This document shows positions 5,662 to 5,675 of a stretch of 5,675 nucleotides of DNA, in pieces. Position numbers and translations under genes: made by a program. Position 1 is the stretch's first letter; each line of letters opens with the position of its first letter. Under the pieces are notes generated by a model. It saw only the letters and a program-made list of their open reading frames with translations. It had not been told where the DNA came from and did not search any database. The stretch is from the NCBI GenBank assembly GCA_020346205.1, contig CP070776.1, forward strand, positions 1,550,182-1,555,856, given 5' to 3'. Source of the stretch: Deltaproteobacteria bacterium. Lineage in GTDB: Bacteria; Desulfobacterota; Desulfobulbia; Desulfobulbales; BM004.

Positions 5662-5675
5662 TTTTTTCAGACAGA

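Overview
The window holds four genes, all on the + strand: the C-terminal two thirds of a sigma-54-dependent activator (cut by the left edge), a fold-type I aminotransferase of unknown substrate, grpE and dnaK. DnaK has the Gram-negative type nucleotide-binding domain (the extra segment around residues 80-105 is present). Together with an NtrC-type activator, moderate base composition and an intergenic repeat of a style I associate with Desulfobulbales and related Desulfobacterota, this suggests a sulfate-reducer-like deltaproteobacterium. The phylum is inferred; no rRNA or other decisive marker is present.

Layout: 1-1008 activator; 1009-1283 intergenic, with a perfect 13-bp terminator hairpin (1163-1198), a possible promoter upstream of it, and a 7-bp dyad that runs into the aminotransferase ribosome binding site; 1284-2588 aminotransferase, followed by a hairpin over the stop codon and a clear terminator (2621-2654); 2655-2795 promoter region of the chaperone operon, with one sigma-70-like and one weaker sigma-32-like candidate and no CIRCE operator; 2796-3362 grpE; 3363-3487 intercistronic gap with a small hairpin and T-run; 3488-5410 dnaK; 5452-5496 strong terminator; 5499-5621 a 123-bp non-coding inverted-repeat element; 5622-5675 AT-rich DNA, perhaps the promoter of the next gene.

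GrpE and DnaK work together: DnaK holds and releases unfolded proteins in an ATP cycle and GrpE exchanges its nucleotide. The usual third partner, dnaJ, is not in the window, and neither is hrcA, which often precedes grpE. The activator and the aminotransferase are each bounded by terminators and look like separate transcription units with no evident link to the chaperones.

The coding content is ordinary. The parts most worth a second look are non-coding: the repeat after dnaK, the possible attenuator leader of the aminotransferase, and the control signals in and before grpE-dnaK. I found no convincing undescribed multi-gene system.
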